From Clusia tigrina (taxonomy: Eukaryota > Arthropoda > Insecta > Diptera > Clusiidae), in assembly GCA_920105625.2 (NCBI GenBank), contig OV050032.1, positions 134,397,897-134,461,896 of the forward strand: 64,000 nucleotides of DNA, given 5' to 3'. Numbering within the stretch: position 1 is the first letter of the stretch; each line of letters begins with the position of its first letter. The notes beneath the pieces were generated by a model, which made no database searches, had not been told where the DNA came from, and worked only from the letters and a program-made list of their open reading frames with translations. Shown one piece after another: positions 10,738 to 21,314 of this stretch. The position numbers were made by a program, and so were the translations under genes.

Positions 10738-12194
10738 ACTTGTATCATGCGAGATACAAATACTGGACTATACGAATGCACAAATTACTGCAGTTGATAC
10801 AGGGATGGCTAAATTAGAGATAGGAAGCTTTAAACTTATACACATTATCAGCTTGACAAATTATCAGGAAATTTTAAATAATTTAGAGGACCAAATTATA
10901 CATAACCTACCAAAATATGACAACGCAAGACTTTTTCTTTTACACGAAATAGATCAGATTAACTCAATACTTAATGGATTAAAATTAAATCGAAATAAAA
11001 GATCGTTAAATTTCTTAGGGACTGCTTGGAAATGGCTGGCAGGTTCCCCGGATCATGATGATTTTGAGATAATTAGCGATAAAATAAATAACGCTCTCGT
11101 AAATAATAGTAATCAAGTTATTATAAATAAGAATAATCTAGAAAAAATTAATGAGATAACTCATGTTACAAATACAATTTTGAAAACTGTTAATTCAAGT
11201 AATATTGTAAAAAACGAAATAATTCAAAATATCGAAAGGAAAATTAAAATTATTAAAGACGATTTAATTAATATCGACTATGCCATTCAATCGGTTAAAG
11301 TAGGAGTAATAAACTCATTTATTTTTTCAACTTCCGAAATGAATATTACACAAGAATTTTTCAAAGAACAAGATATGCCATATATTAATTTAATAGAAGT
11401 TATCGAATTCGGAGAGGTAAGAATAGCATCAGATTTTTCAACAATTATTTACATAGCGAATTTACCTAAGACAGACAAAGATAATTGTCAAAAACTGTTA
11501 ATTAAACCTATAAAACATGAAAATATTACTTTGAAAATTCCTTTCGAAAATATTATAGTTTGTAAGAATTATGTTTTAGAAATAAGAAAGCAATGTAAAA
11601 CTTAATAACGTAGCTATTTGTAAAAGAGAAAACTATTATAATATTACTGATACCCGCTGCCTACCAAAAATACTAAAAGGACAACCATCAGTCTGCACAA
11701 CAATCAACAACCAACACATAGCCTCAGTAGAAGAGATTTTACCTGGAATTTTACTCCTCAACCAGTTCCGAGGAGTTATTACAACGAAAGAAAAAGATAT
11801 AAACTTACAAGGATCATTTTTAATTAAAAACCACAACACTACAATAACAATCGCGAATAAAACCTACGCTAATGAAGAAATTTCAATTGTCAACCCACAA
11901 CCAGTAATGGCACAATCCGAAAATGCATCCACCGATTTTGAAGAAATTATTTCACTTGAAATGCTCAAGGAACTTCATATGAAAAACACACAAAAAATTG
12001 ACTTATTGCAGACAGAACACAAAACAAAATTTATTGCAAGTTTAGGAATCTCAACCTTTGGAATTGTTTTGCTAATCATAATCATCGCTTGGGTATGGCT
12101 CCTTAAAAGAAGCACTCCAATCAAAATAGTTTCCAACATACAAAATTGTCATCCTGAAGAACAACAGAACATCCCACAAGATAAACATAGTTAA
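10738..12194 (+). pseudogene. env: Env-like glycoprotein of the errantivirus-like element, one frameshift
   Basis: A splice-acceptor-like TTTTCAG precedes the region at 10725, as expected for a spliced env message. The first frame runs from about 10738 (first Met 10805) to 11605. It carries a basic furin-type site RNKR at residues 63-66 of the Met-initiated part, followed by the hydrophobic SLNFLGTAWKWLAG, the fusion-peptide-like block of insect errantivirus Env (F-protein related). The frame is lost near 11600 in an A-rich spot. The next frame, open from 11604 to 12194, holds Cys-containing ectodomain sequence and a single membrane span (GIVLLIIIIAWVWLL) with a short cytoplasmic tail. One indel therefore separates the two halves. 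Confidence 0.85.
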
Positions 12195-12277
12195 ACCATA
12201 GAATTGATAAAGAAGATGAAAAGGATAAATCAGATTCCACTCGTTTAGGAAGAAATCAAACGAGGACGTTTGAATAT

Positions 12278-12288
12278 AAAGGGGGAGG
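12278..12288 (+). promoter_or_regulatory. Polypurine tract
   Basis: AAAGGGGGAGG directly abuts the right LTR start (AGTTAACG at 12289). It is the plus-strand primer of the element. Confidence 0.85.
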
Positions 12289-12616
12289 AGTTAACGAAAC
12301 AAACATTTACTTTGCACCTGAACACACATGAACAATAATAATGCTGACACCATGTCTACAAATGCACGCGCACTAGCTGCAGTTCGTCGATCTATGGGAA
12401 CCAACGCGTCAGCAAGTTTCAGCAACAAAAGCAACAAATCAAAAACAACAACTAAGCCACCAACAAGAACACATAGGTAGCAGCGCAGTTTAAGTTATTA
12501 TTAAGATATCAAAAATTTTGTTAAGTCAGCTCTAATTTCGAATTCAAACAATAAAGTTCGCGAATAGAGATAAAAAATATTTTTTTAAAACAAATTAAAC
12601 TTTGTTTAATTTAATT
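12289..12616 (+). repeat. Right LTR of the errantivirus-like element
   Basis: 328 bp, pairs with 4962-5289 with eight substitutions and no length difference. It is followed at once by TATA (12617-12620), the target duplication. Confidence 0.95.
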
Positions 12617-13049
12617 TATATACGGACACGAAGATATGCTGTACACTACGGCATGCCCTAGGTCATATCTTAAGAAAAGTAAACATAGTTCGTATATCAC
12701 ATCATGCTGTACACTGCATCCCAAAGGTAGTGCCCTGACACCTCCTTTACACGGGCCCAGCTGTGTATTTACCATATCTTGGAGTTCGGTTTTCTTAAAG
12801 ACCCACTCGCTGACTAAGTTGCATTTGGATATTTCGCGACATGCATTTCGTAGAAGAGATCTAGCAGTTTGTATTTCAGTTGGTGCATTCGATGAGCCAC
12901 TCTATCGAGGACAGGACAGACTTTTGTATGGAAAAAATTATCGAGTAAAGTATACTCGGATGAAACGAGCGAATTTTGCTATCCTCGATAGAAAGTGAGT
13001 CCAAATTGAAAAATGATTAAAAATCACCCATACAAATTTCCAGGGATTT
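12617..13049. other. Unassigned sequence between two elements, with a nested inverted repeat
   Basis: No protein family is recognised. An inverted pair CTATCGAGGA (12902-12911) and TCCTCGATAG (12982-12991) encloses a smaller pair (CGAGTA and TACTCG, about 12941-12958). The segment could fold into a branched hairpin or represent the ends of a tiny inverted-repeat element. The 120-residue frame at 12636 has no family features. Confidence 0.5.
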
Positions 13050-13940
13050 TTTATTTTCAGGCCGAAGTCTATGCAATTGAGAAAGTGGCTAGACTGATAC
13101 AAAGAAGTACAATCCGACCTTCGAATATCACTATCTTTGTGGATAGTCAGGCGACGCTTAAGGCAATAGAATCCAAGACAGTAGAATCGAAGCTGGTAAT
13201 GAAATGTCGTACCTCACTACTGAACATTGGACCCCACAAGGTCTCGCTGTGCTGGGTTCCCGGACATAGCGTTATAGAAGGGAATGAATTAGCGGACGAG
13301 ATGGCCAGAAGGTGCTCTGAAATGGACATTAACGAAGCAGATACCTCAATACAAATCCCGATATGCGAACTGTTTAGGAACGTAGATGAATTCACTATTG
13401 CAGTGACAAATAACTTATGGACTAATCGTAACGACTGTGAAGTTTCAAGGGCTTTATGGCCTACGTTAGACATGAAGAGAACAAAGGTTCTCTTAGGGCT
13501 CAACAAACCTGCAGTAAGGGTGCTTACGGGGTCATTATGGGGCATTGTGCTATCGCACCAATGCTTCAACATTGGCGTATGCCGTCGAGCGGGCTATGTA
13601 GGAGTTGCTATGATGAAGAAGAGACAGAGTCGATTCATCACTTTTTATGTCAATGTCCGAGACTACAGTTGAAACGACTTCAATGTTTGGGGTCGCGCTT
13701 CTTCACAAGTTTGACAGAGATAACGAAGGTAGATCTATCAGATCTTCTCACTTTCATCTGGAAAACCAAATCGTTTAATAGGGATGGAAATTCCAATGTT
13801 TATGGAAATCGAGGGTAAGGATGAGTATGCCTCCTCCTGGCAATTTTTTTTTAAGGCGGTCACAATGGACATAGATATCTCCGAGTGGAAGTGCTGATAC
13901 TTCGTATCCGCACACGCCTTCCCAACCTAACCTAACCTAA
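13050..13940 (+). mobile_element. LINE-F: 5'-truncated non-LTR retrotransposon tail (RNase H and C-terminal finger)
   Basis: Coding similarity starts abruptly at FQAEVYAIEKV (13050), inside RNase H. It continues through the active-site block ITIFVDSQATLKAIE and VSLCWVPGHSVIEGNELADEMAR. A frameshift near 13510-13560 moves the C-terminal domain to the next frame (SGLCRSCYDEEETESIHHFLC, a Cys-Cys-His-Cys finger typical of RNase H-bearing LINE ORF2 ends). The element ends in three CCTAA units (13926-13940). RNase H points to the I/LOA-type LINEs. Five-prime truncation is usual for target-primed insertion. Confidence 0.85.
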
Positions 13941-14289
13941 AGAAAACAAAAATTAATCTTCGGATTTTATTTTTTGGTTTTTAATATTATTATTGTGTTG
14001 ATTTAAATTATATTCAAATGATGAGTTTGTATAAAAAATATAAAAAAGTAAATAATTAAAACATCAGTGTTGCCAAGTATACCACTTACTCGCTTGCTGT
14101 TTTAATCGCACAACTCTATCCGAGCTCGATACAAGTTACGAATCGAATGCGCCTATTATTATTTACTGCTTGATCGCTTTGTTGTTGCAGTGTCTGCCTG
14201 TTAATTTCCAGACATCCCAAATTCCGTAAATTATATAGAAAGACAAAATGAAAATTCATGTGCATAGTATACATTCCGTGACCAAAACA
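13941..14289. other. AT-rich intergenic stretch, nothing recognised
   Basis: No protein-like frame or repeat structure beyond A/T runs; it separates LINE-F from LINE-A copy 1. Confidence 0.5.
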
Positions 14290-14611
14290 GTGGTTGGACC
14301 TATGGACCTCCAATGACAGTAGACGGGATGAGTGGTGCAGGAATTTGGAAACTTTCTTCCGATGATTTACCATCTACTTCTGCTGCTGCCAAGGCAAAAA
14401 TGGGACCAACTCAACAAACTCCCATCTCCACTAAGGAGAGACTGTTGCCACTGGGAGTAAAACTGGGGGGCAAAGGGAGCAATCCGTTCCGACCTACCAC
14501 CTAGGAGAAAACCTCCAGGATGGCCAAGAAAGGAATCCCTCTTCCTGATCGTGATCAACCTGGGTGTTTGGATGACCCGAGAAGAAAGGACCTAAGTGGA
14601 GCTGGAGTCAG

Positions 14612-15310
14612 GTGGTACCTCACCTACCTGTCTCAGGGTTTTGCGAGCAGATGATGCCCTTGCTAAGGCAAAGGAGCACAGGGGCATCCGTCACCCAGGT
14701 GGCTGTTGTTGTTGCGGACTATCCGAAAACCATCCCAACTAGCAAGGAGCTGACAAGTGTTGAGCAGATGTTGCTTGAGAGGCTCGTTGGAGAGTGGACC
14801 AAAGAATTCTCCTTCGATGGTATCCACTTCAAGCCTTGCTTCCTGAGCATCGACTGCTGTTCGACGGAACTCGACTGGAATGCCTGAAAGGGGTCGTGAT
14901 GCAGCTTTCAGTGAGAGAGGGCGCCAGTTTGGTCGCCAGAGTGGAAGACAACATCCCAAGATCACACACAGTCTTCCTCTTCCTCCCTGGTAGTAGTAGA
15001 CAAGAGGTAGTTTTAGTATTACTTAAGTTTCTCTCCAGCCAAAATATTGGGCTAAACACCAATTTCTGGAGAATATGGCGGGCAACCGGGCAACGGACAG
15101 TTGTTGTCCGTGGAAATTGATGATGGATCCATACAACTAATCAAGAGCTCGGGGTATGCGTTGAACGACCTATTTAGCAAGATCAAAGTCAGTTGTTCTA
15201 AACGTACTCAAGAAAAGCGCAGGGCAGTGGAAGTAGAGGAGACAAACATCCCATCTCTGTCAAAGGTAGTTACGAGTAGTAGCCTTCCCCCAGGTGAGGC
15301 TGAACCGTAG
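14612..15310 (+). pseudogene. LINE-A copy 1 ORF1 (capsid-like, DUF4780-type)
   Basis: Three overlapping frames preserve parts of one protein: VADYPKTIPTSKELTSVEQ, then LKGVVMQLSVREGASLVARV with IPRSHTVFLFLPGSSRQ, then FLSSQNIGLNTNFWRIWRA, and lastly LSVEIDDGSIQLIKSSGYAL. The order and wording match the ORF1 domain I know as DUF4780 in arthropod LINEs, presumed RNA-binding. Two frameshifts (about 14830-14890 and 15100) separate them. The equivalent region of copy 2 is 35216-35770. Confidence 0.75.
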
Positions 15311-15452
15311 ACTGTGGCCCCGGAAATCTGTTCCAGGGCCCCCAGTGTTGAGATAGGGGGCCCTTCACTGGTATACAGTCTGGAGGATATCTCTATGGAT
15401 GAGGAGGACGAAGATAGGAATAGCACCATCCCGTCACAACCTGTTCCATAAG

Positions 15453-15960
15453 ATGACGAGATTGAAAGTGGCTCAGGCAAACATTTATCATGCCAGAGCA
15501 GCCTCGTCTGTAATCTGGAGTGTGTTTGCCAACAACAACATGGGGCTGGCCCTCATTCAAGAGCCATGGTGTTACAAAGGGCAAATTAGGGGCCTTTCTA
15601 GTAAGCTTACAAAGGTAATATGGGATGCCAATTCTGACATTTCCCGCACCTGCATCCTGATTAGAAATGATATTAATTACTTTTGTCTTTCAGAATTCAT
15701 GTCGCGAGATCTCACACACATCATGGTAAAATATTAAGATAATGGAGTCTATCGCGATATAGTCATTGCATCGGCCTACTTTCCAGGAGATATAAATGAC
15801 ATCCCGGAAGAAGTCTATAAGCTGGCGAGGTATTGTCTGTCCAAAAGGATTGCACTATTGGTAGGCTGTGACTCAAATGCACACAATACCATCTGGGGTA
15901 GCAGTGACACCAATAAACGGGGTGAGACAGATCTAGAATTTTTATTAGCACTTAGTGGAT
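15453..15960 (+). pseudogene. LINE-A copy 1 ORF2 endonuclease
   Basis: ATG at 15453 begins MTRLKVAQANIYHARAAS and shows endonuclease/exonuclease/phosphatase landmarks: LALIQEPW (catalytic Glu block), RTCILIRNDINYF and, after an in-frame TAA at 15735, IVIASAYFPGD and LVGCDSNAHNTIWGSSDTN (the Asp/Asn/His block). This enzyme nicks the target DNA to prime insertion. Sequence homologous to copy 2 stops at the deletion junction near 15945-15955. Confidence 0.85.
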
Positions 15961-17201
15961 AGTGCAGGGGAACAGGGTTGAAAATCAATGCCTCAGAGAC
16001 CACCATTGTGCCGTTTACTAGAAAAAGATCTCTACCATATATGAAACCTCTTCTTCTAAATGGTACACAGGTCGATATTAGCTCTGATACTAAATACCTC
16101 GGAGTCATTTTCGACAAAAAGTTATTGTAGAAGGCTCACCTGACAGCAACCACCAAGAGGGCTATAGCTTCCTTAATGATATGTAGACGGCTTGCTGGTA
16201 AATCTTGGGGATGTAACCCAAACATCGTTCGCTGGATGTATACCATGATGGTGAGACCAATCATCACCTATGGTTCTGTAGCTTGGTCAAATAGAGTCAG
16301 ACTTAATACAGCGAAATCTGCATTAAGTAAAGTGCAAAGCCTTGCATGCCTTGTTATCACTGGAGCTACGCGCACCTATCCAACGGCAGCAATGGAAGTT
16401 ATACTAGATCAAACACCTTTACATCTAGTAATTCAAGACTCTGCTAGGAAATCTCTTACCAGAATACAAAAAATTACACCCAAAATATATATTCAGCTCA
16501 AGAATATGGTATACTAAAATCTCACAAGGAATTTATGCCAAGAAAATTCAATTTTGCACACAAATACAGTACAATGATGAGTTGCAAAAAATAATGGAAA
16601 GCTCTGAGACGTATGAAATTAGAGAAAATTCCCTCTTATGGTATAGTGCGGTTCTAAGACAATAGACTGAGCTGGGGCAGGAGTATTTGGGCCAAGAACG
16701 AACTACTGGGAACCAATTGGTTCTATCCCAAGCATTTTTCAAGCGGAAATTCACGCTATTGAAACAAGTGCCCAGATGAACATTGACAGGAAATATCGGG
16801 GGAAAAACATTGTGATACTATCTGATAGTCAAGCAGCACTCAAGAGTTTGAGCTCACCTTTGGTGAGGTCTAAACTTGTATGGGACTGTATTGGGAAGAT
16901 AAACTCCCTAGGCAGTATAAACAAGTTATCTGTAATGTGGGTACCAGGCCACATAGGAGTAGAGGGGAATGAGAAGGCTGATAGCTTAACTAAAAAGGTT
17001 GTGGCCTCTCCTTTCAACGGCCCTGAACTCTTCTGTGGACTATCATCCAATACCATTGGAGGCCTGCTGAAGAAGCGTACAGATGCAAAAAGAAGTCAAA
17101 CCTGGAAAACTCTTCCGGGATTAAGACAATCTAAAGCTCTTCTGGGAGATTTTAATCGTAAAAGAGTTAAGGAGTTAATAAATATGCCTCGAGATAATTA
17201 A
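15961..17201 (+). pseudogene. LINE-A copy 1 RT thumb, RNase H and C-terminus
   Basis: After the deletion the frame resumes with RT C-terminal sequence (GLKINASETTIVPFTRKRSL, DTKYLGVIFDKK), then the thumb (MYTMMVRPIITYGSVAWSN and MEVILDQTPLHLVIQDSARK, 16176-16517). RNase H follows (IVILSDSQAALKSL and VMWVPGHIGVEGNEKADSL, 16776-17201). The first RNase H block near 16630-16680 is damaged (TAG and indels relative to copy 2). The protein ends at KELINMPRDN, as in the other copies. Confidence 0.85.
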
Positions 17202-17512
17202 GAATCATCACAGGCATTTTAAGCGGACATTGTAGACTCAACTACCATATGAACAAGTTGGGCATATATTCAGATGCCATCAGAAACCTCACTGCATCTA
17301 ATCACAGACTACGGACCATTGGCACATAATAGACTCAGGTGTTTAGGAGAATATATCTCAGATATGAGGAAGATCCCTCAACTTCACGCCTCCAAAATAT
17401 ATGAATTCCTGTCGAAAATTAACCTGACAGAAGATTTATAGATGAGACTATCCTTATCTTTCAAATCAATAGGGGCATCACAATAGATCTTTCAGGTCGC
17501 AGTGTATAACAC

Positions 17513-17541
17513 CCTTAAATATATCTAATCTAATCTAATCT
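17513..17541 (+). repeat. LINE-A 3' microsatellite tail
   Basis: TATCTAATCTAATCTAATCT follows the conserved end (GTGTATAACACCC). Copies 2 and 3 carry a TATC/CATC version at the same place (44660-44690, 60770-60800). Short tandem tails of this kind are typical of LINE 3' ends. Confidence 0.75.
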
Positions 17542-18110
17542 CCTTCATTATCCTGAACGCGGAAAGCTAAGCAACCCAGATGCGTGTGAGGATGGAATCC
17601 ATATCTGGAACCTTATTATTAGTACCTTCAGCGAACCCAGGTCGATACCAGGTCACCAGGTTAGAGCTCGCTCCCTTATTGGCTAAATCCCTCCTTGATA
17701 TACGAGTATATCTTCCACAGGTTCGTGTTTAGTCCTTCGTTTTTAATTTTCCGTGTTGGTATTTTTAAATACGTCTAAAGGCGGATAGCGGCGTGAGAGC
17801 TTCTTGGGGTGAGAGCTCTTTTTATAGCCTCAAATCCCAGATATTTTGTTTACAATAATTCTCTTACATTATGTACAATAATTCTTTTACAAAATTATAT
17901 ACATAATAATTCTTATATAATGTTTCTAATAAGTTTCTTACATCACATGTAGTATTTGTGTCTGTATGTCAGTATGTAAGTGTATGTATGTCAATGCGTC
18001 GCATTACAGTTCACTGCAAGTATTGCTGACCTACGCACTTTACAAGTATGTAACTGTACACTACGAAATATTGTGGCGTTGGTCGAGTTGAGTGTCTGCA
18101 GCTTGCGGTC
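17542..18110. other. No gene recognised; GT/AT-rich microsatellite-like part
   Basis: Between LINE-A copy 1 and the reverse-strand LINE-G. The 17930-18000 stretch is rich in GTATGT-type repeats. It may include the degraded 3' side of LINE-G. I see no coding motif. Confidence 0.45.
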
Positions 18111-18122
18111 GTGACGATAGTG

Positions 18123-19550
18123 TTATACCACTACAGTTCTGTTTACGGATATGTGGGAGTATTTAGCTTGGTTTGCGGGAGGGACCAGTATACAAGCACT
18201 CTCTTTTACCAATCTCCTACTGCAACCGTCCGTGAGAACTATTTTGCAGTTTTCGCAAGCTGGCATTTCAGACACCATTTTGGTCAGCCATTCTCGGGAA
18301 GACATAAAGGACCACTGCACATTTATAACGCCGCCCTCCACACGCATCCCCTTAAGCATCGGTTTTTCCTTTGACTCACCGATGGCCTTCCAAAGGTAGC
18401 AGTCGACATAGTCCACGTGCCCTTTGGACAGCAGACAATCCCGTTTGTATCTCTACCGTCATAGCTCTAGCTGCCACTCCTGCGAATGAGTCACCAGAGG
18501 TAGACGGACTAGTATCATCTGACTTGTTTAAGGGTACTTCTGCCACCTCTTTTATAAAAGAAGGCTGGCATGCAGGCACCTGTGTCGAGCATACGGGCAG
18601 ATCAGATTCCGGTCTTGCGATATTCCTCCTCTTTGCCTCTCTGTTATTCCCATCTTCCTATACATACCCCAGATTGACAACAGAAGAGTGTGACATGGCA
18701 GACGAGTTACCGTCTGTTCTATCACGCTTCCTCATTACCGTTGCAGGCGTCGAAGTCGACGGAGTTCGAGTAAGCACCCCGGCTGTTTCTGCGGCTTTCC
18801 TCGCTCTCTGTAGTCTCCTTTTTCGCTGGCTTGCAGACTACTGTCTCAGGACCACCAATACCTTCCATCTTCTAACCGATAACCTCCTGGTTCGCACCAG
18901 GTTTGACCGTTGTCGTCGTTGTGCTCGGTACCAGTCTCTAGCATTTATTGCATCCGACAGGTTCGCTGCCAGATCGCCTCCCCTTTCTTCCAACTATGGG
19001 CTTTCCATTGACCTAGTCAATGGGCCACCAAATACACTCAGTAATTTGGTCCTTCGAGACCCTGAGTGTCAGTCTCGGTCATTTGGGATGGTGAGCTTTG
19101 GGTCTGCACATCCGTTGCCCAAGTCGCCGACGCGTCGGTTGGAGGATTACAAATTAGCTGGATACCTTGTGCAGATAAACCTGGAGTAGGCCTCACCTTG
19201 ATTTCTTTGTTGCATTTCAAACTTTTTTGCCACTTGCGAGTGTCTGCCACCCCACTGGAGTCAGACGCAGACTATGGAACAGACGCCCCATGGATTTGAC
19301 GGTAAGGGATGAGAGGCCGCTTACTATGTAGCAGACGCCCCTGAACTGGATTTAAATTTAGATGGGAGTGAAAAGGAAATTTAGGATTTGAGAGATTGAG
19401 AGAATGGGGTGAGGGTAGCTTGGTAGTTCTTAGTGTGTACTCCCCGACTGCCCGTCTGACACGGCTGAACCCACAGGACATGGTAGGACTACGAGTCTGA
19501 ACATGCCCCTCAGTCAAGTCGGATCATTGTAACTAAGCCCCCGCACCATA
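18123..19550 (-). mobile_element. LINE-G: reverse-strand LINE 5' end and ORF1, decayed
   Basis: Reverse-strand frames (19517-19272, 19250-19038, 18579-18376, 18416-18123) read in order like a LINE leader and ORF1: a basic, Ser/Thr-rich N-terminal part (SPSTSGDSFAGVAARAM) and then a domain containing PMLKGMRVEGGVINVQWSFM and EMPACENCKIVLTDG, which resembles the DUF4780-type ORF1 core. Frameshifts separate the parts and no ORF2 follows. The long forward frame at 18371-19189 over the same DNA has Leu/Ser/Arg-rich low-complexity composition and is judged an antisense shadow. Assignment rests on motif style only. Confidence 0.55.
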
Positions 19551-19801
19551 TCAAGGGGACTACCAAGCGGGGTTAAATAAATATTAATAAAATATTAATG
19601 AATATTGCTTTAAATGGGCAAGAGTATCAGCATTGTATCCAGTGTCCCACCATTCAAATATATATTTATCATATAATTTTAAAGACATTTAAGCTGATAT
19701 TAAAGTACTTGCTAATAACATTGTTTTAAATTTTAAAAACTTAAATTTCCTATTGTCGGTTAATAACAGTAAAAACTTCGAATCCACAAATAACTGCAAA
19801 C

Positions 19802-20800
19802 GTCTTTGGTTTGGAAAATAATAATATTGTGGGACCATATTATTTTACACAAGCGGAAAACACTCATCACATCAACATATTGTTGTTGGAAGAGAATGAA
19901 AAATGTCATTATGTTGGGATTAAAAATATTTAAAAGAAAACTAATTTATATATGAAGAAAATAAAATTTAAAACTAATGAAAACGTGTTTATTATATTTA
20001 AACACTGAGTGGGCCTTTATACAACATCAAGACGAATGTAGCAAATAATTCTAAACTTAGTTTAAAGAATTCTAAACAGCAAATTGATGTACTATTTGTT
20101 ATTTACGCTGATTTTAAATATATTTCAAAATCAGTTAATATTAAAAATTCAGTCAACGTAAATCAATTCCCATTGCATATATGTAGCTTATTAGTTTTCT
20201 TTTGACTCAAATTTAGATATATTTAGAATATATAGTGGGGAAGATTCTGCAAACAATTTTTTCCACAGTTTAGTTAACAAGAAAAGGAAGAGGGAGTTTG
20301 TCATATATGTGGAAACCATTTGTCTATTGTAGCTAGAGTAGCCGATCAGTGTCATTTATCGGATGATTATAGAGGTCCTACGTAATCAATGTAATTAGAA
20401 TATTATATTTCAAATTTCATTCCAATTCGTTTCCACAATCTTTCGGCATACGATTGTACATTTGTTTATAAAGGAACTTTCATATATTAAAGGTGATCTA
20501 AATATTATTCCAACGAGTTTAAAAAGTCTATTAGGTAGTGGAGAGCCAGTAAACATTTAAATGTTTTAAAATTGGCTTATAACAATGACAATACGTTTGA
20601 ATTAATGAAACGTAAAGGTGTCTTTCCATATCTGATTATCTAGATTCGCTGGATCGTCTCAAAGCAGCAAATTACCACCTCTTTCGTGTTTCTTCAATAT
20701 ACCAAATGATGAATAATGTAAGGCAGATGACTATGAACAGGTTCAAAAGGTGCATGGTATAACTATGTCCGTTTTCGACTTTTGACTGACGGACACTGCA
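19802..20800 (+). pseudogene. polB: Protein-primed DNA polymerase B (Polinton type), heavily decayed
   Basis: Colinear blocks, each in a local frame: HHINILLLEENEKCHYVGIK (19862-19925); the exonuclease I region LFVIYADF (20092-20115), where the second acidic residue is Lys; a Cys/His block CHICG ... VADQCHLSDDYRGPT (20299-20370); the exonuclease II block FIPIRFHNLSAYDCTF (20416-20463); FELMKRKGVFPY (20596-20631), then DYLDSLDRLKAANYHLFR after a frameshift; and ADDYEQVQKVHGITM near 20728. The order and spacing are those of the N-terminal half of Polinton/adintovirus polymerases. The polymerase palm with its catalytic Asp residues is not seen. Confidence rests on several independent blocks agreeing. 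Confidence 0.75.
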
Positions 20801-20928
20801 TTCTCGCTGGCACATCAAGTCTGCTGCCTCTGATGTCAAAGCGCTAGCTTAGTAAGAAATGCTAATGATATCTATATGCAAGTTAAAAAACAAAAAAATT
20901 TTCATAGTAAAATTTTATCAAATTCAAT

Positions 20929-20994
20929 ATGTGCACTTATTGTAGGACCATCAAACTGCGGCAAGATCAATATTATGCTTAGTCTAATAGAAAG
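20929..20994 (+). pseudogene. Packaging-type ATPase, Walker A part (continues at 25652)
   Basis: The frame reads ALIVGPSNCGKINIMLSLI, a P-loop with the final Thr/Ser replaced by Ile. It ends exactly at the copia insertion point. The protein resumes after copia at 25652, where the duplicated GAAAG target bases restore the phase. In Polintons this FtsK/HerA-family enzyme pumps DNA into capsids. Confidence 0.7.
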
Positions 20995-21223
20995 TGTTAG
21001 AGTATAAAGTACTTTAATTAGTTTTTTAAACTATATGGCAACGCTTTGCTTTTCTTGTTCTTGACGTCTTGTAACATTCATTCTTAATTCTTCTATAATT
21101 CGCTGTTCCGTTCTTAAAACAAGCGCGTGTCGTTAAGAAATACAACTGCCATTGAATTCAATAAGCAATAAATTAAAAGTAATTTAAAACCACTGTGTAC
21201 TTAATTTATTTAAATCTCTAATA
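20995..21223 (+). repeat. Left LTR of copia element
   Basis: 229 bp, TGTTAGAG to CTCTAATA, imperfect inverted ends. It appears identical base for base to 25423-25651. Confidence 0.95.
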
Positions 21224-21240
21224 GGTTATGGGCCCAGGCC
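21224..21240 (+). promoter_or_regulatory. Primer binding site, initiator tRNA-Met internal type
   Basis: GGTTATGGGCCCAGGCC directly follows the LTR. Its first 14 bases match the copia primer site, which pairs with an internal (cleaved) part of initiator tRNA-Met instead of the tRNA 3' end. Confidence 0.8.
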
Positions 21241-21314
21241 ACATAACGGGTGACATTTTTTTCGATAGTCGCGAAAAACGTGTATAAAAACGTGAAAAAC
21301 GTGTGTGACAGAAG

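Larger units (their letters stand above)
4962..12616 (+). mobile_element. Errantivirus-like (gypsy/17.6/297 group) LTR retrotransposon with gag, pol and env
   Basis: Two 328-bp direct LTRs (4962-5289 and 12289-12616) beginning AGTTAACG and ending TTAATT flank gag, pol and env in that order. A 4-bp TATA duplication sits exactly at both outer edges (4958-4961 and 12617-12620). A lysine-tRNA-type primer site follows the left LTR and a G-rich purine tract precedes the right one. I count 8 differences between the LTRs (about 2.4%), so the insertion is fairly recent. The reading frames are nevertheless broken in gag, protease, RT (in-frame stop) and env. AGT-type LTR ends, a TATA target and a third env frame are characteristic of insect errantiviruses. 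Confidence 0.95.
14290..17541 (+). mobile_element. LINE-A copy 1: RNase H-bearing LINE with internal deletion
   Basis: ORF1 (capsid-like), an apurinic-type endonuclease, the end of the reverse transcriptase, RNase H and an ATCTA-type microsatellite tail (17513-17541) occur in LINE order. Comparison with copy 2 (35040-44690) shows that about 1.3 kb, from the end of the endonuclease to the RT thumb, is missing here at about 15950. Several stops and indels break every frame. The same family recurs at 58892-60800. RNase H plus a capsid-like ORF1 suggests the I/LOA branch of LINEs. The exact clade is not certain. Confidence 0.88.
19570..20994 (+). mobile_element. Polinton/Maverick remnant, segment 1 (DNA polymerase B, start of ATPase)
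   Basis: No long frame survives, but reading across indels gives a colinear run of Polinton-type DNA polymerase B blocks, followed at 20929 by a P-loop. The remnant continues after the copia insertion at 25657 and again after LINE-C at 34245, always on the forward strand. The high density of stops indicates great age relative to the elements inserted in it. Confidence 0.75.

Noticed and set aside
13924..13940. Telomere of TTAGG type
   Set aside because: Only three units at a LINE 3' end; too short for a telomere.
18371..19189. Long forward frame (272 residues) in a GC-rich stretch
   Set aside because: Leu/Ser/Arg-rich without family features; the reverse strand of the same DNA carries LINE ORF1-like blocks, so it is probably antisense shadow.
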